From Ridgeia piscesae (taxonomy: Eukaryota; Annelida; Polychaeta; Sabellida; Siboglinidae), in NCBI GenBank assembly GCA_025642075.2, contig JAODUO010001813.1:16001-80000 (forward strand): a stretch of 64,000 bases of DNA, read 5' to 3'. A model generated the notes under the pieces. That model was not told the DNA's origin, did no database searches, and saw nothing but the letters and a program-made list of their open reading frames with translations. The position numbers and the translations under genes were made by a program. Shown here piece by piece: positions 62,425 to 64,000 of this stretch. How positions within the stretch are numbered: position 1 is the first letter of the stretch; the number at the start of each line of letters is the position of its first letter.

Positions 62425-63966
62425 AACCACACAGCTGTTATTGCCGACGTTCCCGATACCAGACACGGGAGAAAATAACTGACACTATCTCACGCAGCTG
62501 TTATAGCTGGCGTCCCGATACCAGACATGGGAGAAAATAACTGACACTATCTCACACAGCTGTTATAGCTGGCGTCCCGATACCAGACACGGGAGAAAAT
62601 AACTGACACTATCTCACACAGCTGTTATTGCTGACGTTCCCGATACCAGACACGGGAGAAAATAACTGACACTATCCACACAGCTGTTGTTGCTGACGTG
62701 CCCGATACCAGACACGGGAGAAAATAACTGACACTATCTCACACAGCTGTTGTTGCTGACGTTCCCGATACCAGACACGGGAGAAAATAACTGACACTAT
62801 CTCACACAGCTGTTGTTGCTGACGTGCCCGATACCAGACACGGGAGAAAATAACTGACACTATCTCACGCAGCTGTTATAGCTGGCGTCCCGATACCAGA
62901 CACGGGAGAAAATAACTGACACTATCTCACGCAGCTGTTATAGCTGGCGTCCCGATACCAGACACGGGAGAAAATAACTGACACTATCTCACGCAGCTGT
63001 TATAGCTGGCGTCCCGATACCAGACACGGGAGAAAATAACTGACACTATCCCACGCAGCTGTTATAGCTGGCGTCCCGATACCAGACACGGGAGAAAATA
63101 ACTGACACTATCTCACGCAGCTGTTATAGCTGGCGTCCCGATACCAGACACGGGAGAAAATAACTGGCACTATCTCACGCAGCTGTTATAGCTGGCGTCC
63201 CGATACCAGACACGGGAGAAAATAACTGACACTATCTCACGCAGCTGTTATAGCTGGCGTCCCGATACCAGACACGGGAGAAAATAACTGACACTATCTC
63301 ACGCAGCTGTTATAGCTGGCGTCCCGATACCAGACACGGGAGAAAATAACTGACACTATCTCACGCAGCTGTTATAGCTGGCGTCCCGATACCAGACACG
63401 GGAGAAAATAACTGACACTATCTGACGCAGCTGTTATAGCTGGCGTCCCGATACCAGACACGGGAGAAAATAACTGACACTATCTCACGCAGCTGTTATA
63501 GCTGGCGTCCCGATACCAGACACGGGAGAAAATAACTGACACTATCTCACGCAGCTGTTATAGCTGGCGTCCCGATACCAGACACGGGAGAAAATAACTG
63601 ACACTATCTCACACAGCTGTTATAGCTGGCGTCCCGATACCAGAACGGGAGAAAATAACTGACACTATCTCACACAGCTGTTATAGCTGGCGTCCCGATA
63701 CCAGACACGGGAGAAAATTACTGACACTATCTCACACAGCTGTTATAGCTGGCGTCCCGATACCAGACCCGGGAGAAAATAACTGACACTATCTCACACA
63801 GCTGTTATAGCTGGCGTCCCGATACCAGACCCGGGAGAAAATCTGACACTATCTCACACAGCTGTTATAGCTGGCGTTTCCCCATACCAGACACGGGAGA
63901 AAATAACTGACACTATCTCACACAGCTGTTATAGCCGACGCTCCTGATACCAGACACGGGAGAAAA
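62425..63966 (+). repeat. 62-bp tandem array, about 25 copies
   Basis: The unit is CTCACGCAGCTGTTATAGCT followed by GGCGTCCCGATACCAGACAC and GGGAGAAAATAACTGACACT with AT. An early block (62425-62860) has 63-base units with TTGTTGCTGACGTTCCCG. Later units are near-identical 62-mers. Each unit contains CAGCTGTTATAGCTG, an imperfect palindrome. There are no unique spacers, so it is not CRISPR-like. It lies directly upstream of the recombinase gene. Confidence 0.96.
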
Positions 63967-64000
63967 GTATCTTATGACACTCACACTTGAATACATAGAC

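Noticed and set aside
62425..63966. CRISPR array
   Set aside because: Units are contiguous with no unique spacers, the genome is animal, and there are no cas genes.

Overview
The window is nuclear DNA of an invertebrate animal. The evidence is short exons with GT-AG introns, tRNA-derived SINEs, several non-LTR retrotransposons, DNA-transposon relics and very large amounts of simple-sequence DNA. Kinases carrying Mind-bomb-type SH3 repeats, a YqaJ nuclease next to a DDE transposase, and a stand-alone tyrosine recombinase all fit a mollusc, most likely a bivalve. That placement is inference; no species is claimed.

Layout. 1-10.1 kb: two large arrays of related 4- and 8-base repeats (241-1125 and 8427-10110) flank an island with a SINE, a decayed LINE, a YqaJ/PHD-finger ORF and a decayed DDE transposase. 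10.5-14.5 kb: a 45-bp minisatellite, then a nearly full CR1-like LINE on the minus strand. 14.6-15.9 kb: a 1.25-kb element with 14-bp inverted ends and TTAA flanks. 17.9-21.8 kb: a broken unrecognised ORF running straight into a 2.2-kb 45-bp minisatellite.

23.1-56.5 kb is the core: four relatives of one gene family, joining a serine/threonine-type protein kinase to three Mind-bomb SH3 (SH3_15-type) repeats. I reconstructed them exon by exon. Gene A (minus, 35809 to 23126, 14 exons, 637 aa) is intact with all phases consistent. Gene B (plus, 37912-45597, 12 exons) keeps every splice site but has two in-frame stops, one replacing the Glu of the kinase APE motif. Gene C (minus, 50849 to 46412) has lost its N-lobe and last exons, has NFG instead of DFG, and has both splice sites of one exon mutated. 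Relic D (plus, 56157-56462) is one whole and one partial exon, the latter cut by a (CA)n run. A and B are head to head about 2.1 kb apart; B and C are tail to tail. Introns of A carry SINEs, a CR1 tail ending next to a splice donor, a 41-bp minisatellite and a CACACG hexamer array.

50.9-56.0 kb, where gene C was truncated, holds a compound G-rich repeat and two inverted copies of one LINE forming arms of about 1.7 kb. 59.3-64 kb: an apparently intact tyrosine recombinase (R, K, HxxR, W, Y all present) on the minus strand. A 25-copy 62-bp array lies upstream of it, and four 46-bp repeats plus a 258-bp direct-repeat pair lie downstream. This looks like a recombinase-based mobile element and is the best candidate for something little described.
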